From Methanothermobacter sp. K4 (lineage in GTDB: Archaea; Methanobacteriota; Methanobacteria; Methanobacteriales; Methanothermobacteraceae): a stretch of DNA of 64,000 nt. Position numbers and translations under genes: made by a program. The notes beneath the pieces are model-generated. The model had not been told where the DNA came from and did not search any database. It was given only the letters and a program-made list of their open reading frames with translations. The stretch spans positions 70,739 through 134,738 of the forward strand of contig NZ_JAKLTD010000002.1 of NCBI RefSeq assembly GCF_022014235.1. Reading direction: 5' to 3'. Positions 63,847 to 64,000 of this stretch are shown one piece after another; the stretch's first letter is position 1; every line of letters starts with the position of its first letter.

Positions 63847-64000
63847 AGTCCTTTCCCTCACATACCAGGTTCATGAACTTCTCCTCAGGAAAGATTACCC
63901 TAATCCCAGTCCTTTCCCTCTCACGGGTCATGAACTTCTCCCCAGGAAAGATTACCCTAATCCCAGTCCTTTCCCTCTCACGGGTCATGAACTTCTCTCC
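63847..64000. repeat. Tandem repeat array (57-61 bp units) running off the right edge
   Basis: Three units begin with AGTCCTTTCCCTC at 63847, 63908 and 63965. The first is 61 bp and somewhat diverged, the second 57 bp, and the third is cut by the window end after 36 bases. The last two differ by a single base over their shared length. Units abut directly with no unique spacers. Confidence 0.85.

Noticed and set aside
63847..64000. CRISPR array at the right edge
   Set aside because: Units of 57-61 bp abut directly and repeat in full; there are no unique spacers between short repeats.

Overview
The window looks like chromosome from a thermophilic methanogen of the genus Methanothermobacter, close to M. 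thermautotrophicus. The support is TATA/SD-type archaeal gene starts with GGTGAT-like ribosome sites and frequent TTG/GTG starts, archaeal-type phosphopantothenate synthesis, archaeal RNA polymerase subunit A', many methanogen-type PAS/HisKA_2 kinases and 'methanogen output domain' regulators, a CobN/ECF operon, and a bacterial-type uvrABC set, which this genus is known to carry. The strain cannot be fixed from the sequence alone. No tRNA, rRNA, CRISPR array, insertion sequence or integrase was recognised.

Layout. 1-2.9 kb: UPF0200 kinase-like protein (cut by the left edge), 4-phosphopantoate--beta-alanine ligase, a small membrane protein, an M42 aminopeptidase and a 73-residue orphan. 3-5 kb: single-domain KaiC-like ATPase and a REC-PAS-output regulator. 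5.2-11.9 kb: uvrC divergent from uvrB-uvrA. 12.1-16.5 kb: a signalling block (membrane histidine kinase, Rcp1-like regulator, hybrid kinase, REC-output regulator). Then DUF763 and a GT4 glycosyltransferase. 19.1-27.1 kb: one tight operon of a ChlI/ChlD-type chelatase, ECF S, T and A (double ATPase) components, and a CobN/ChlH-type large chelatase subunit. 27.2-30.8 kb: a 1203-residue hybrid sensor kinase. 30.9-37.8 kb, minus strand: a truncated PEP-synthase-like protein, DUF368, a NERD protein, a HepT/MntA toxin-antitoxin pair, a kinase with a degenerate receiver, and DUF169. 38-40.6 kb: an isolated gene for RNA polymerase subunit A'. 40.7-49.5 kb: a ~2921-residue surface protein. 49.8-53 kb: DUF1232 and a UvrD-type helicase fused to a RecB/Cas4-like nuclease. 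53-56.6 kb: ZIP transporter, DPS-like ferritin, cytochrome b5-like protein and a rubredoxin-ThDP enzyme fusion. 56.6-59.3 kb: tupCBA tungstate transporter. 59.4-63.8 kb: orphan ATP-cone protein, P2-type cation ATPase and small membrane proteins.

The most unusual item is the isolated A' gene. It keeps the zinc sites and the NADFDGD catalytic loop, but has N-K-E where the bridge helix of essentially every multisubunit RNA polymerase has D-T-A. Its middle third is also clearly more AT-rich than its ends, as if the ends had been copied from a canonical rpoA1. Second is a recurring pattern of short direct duplications (about 20-60 bp units, periods about 29-67 bp) in most larger intergenic gaps; one of them separates a histidine kinase from its response regulator and creates a chimeric 18-codon leader ORF. 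Other points of note: a PEP-utilising enzyme lacking both the ATP-grasp domain and the catalytic Cys, a pseudo-receiver kinase, loss of all cysteines in one of two paralogous output domains, the rubredoxin-ThDP fusion in an oxidative-stress-like neighbourhood, and an inverted-repeat operator wrapped around the tup TATA box.

Start codons were re-chosen where family alignment, an SD motif or a TATA box argued for it; the reasons are in each entry.
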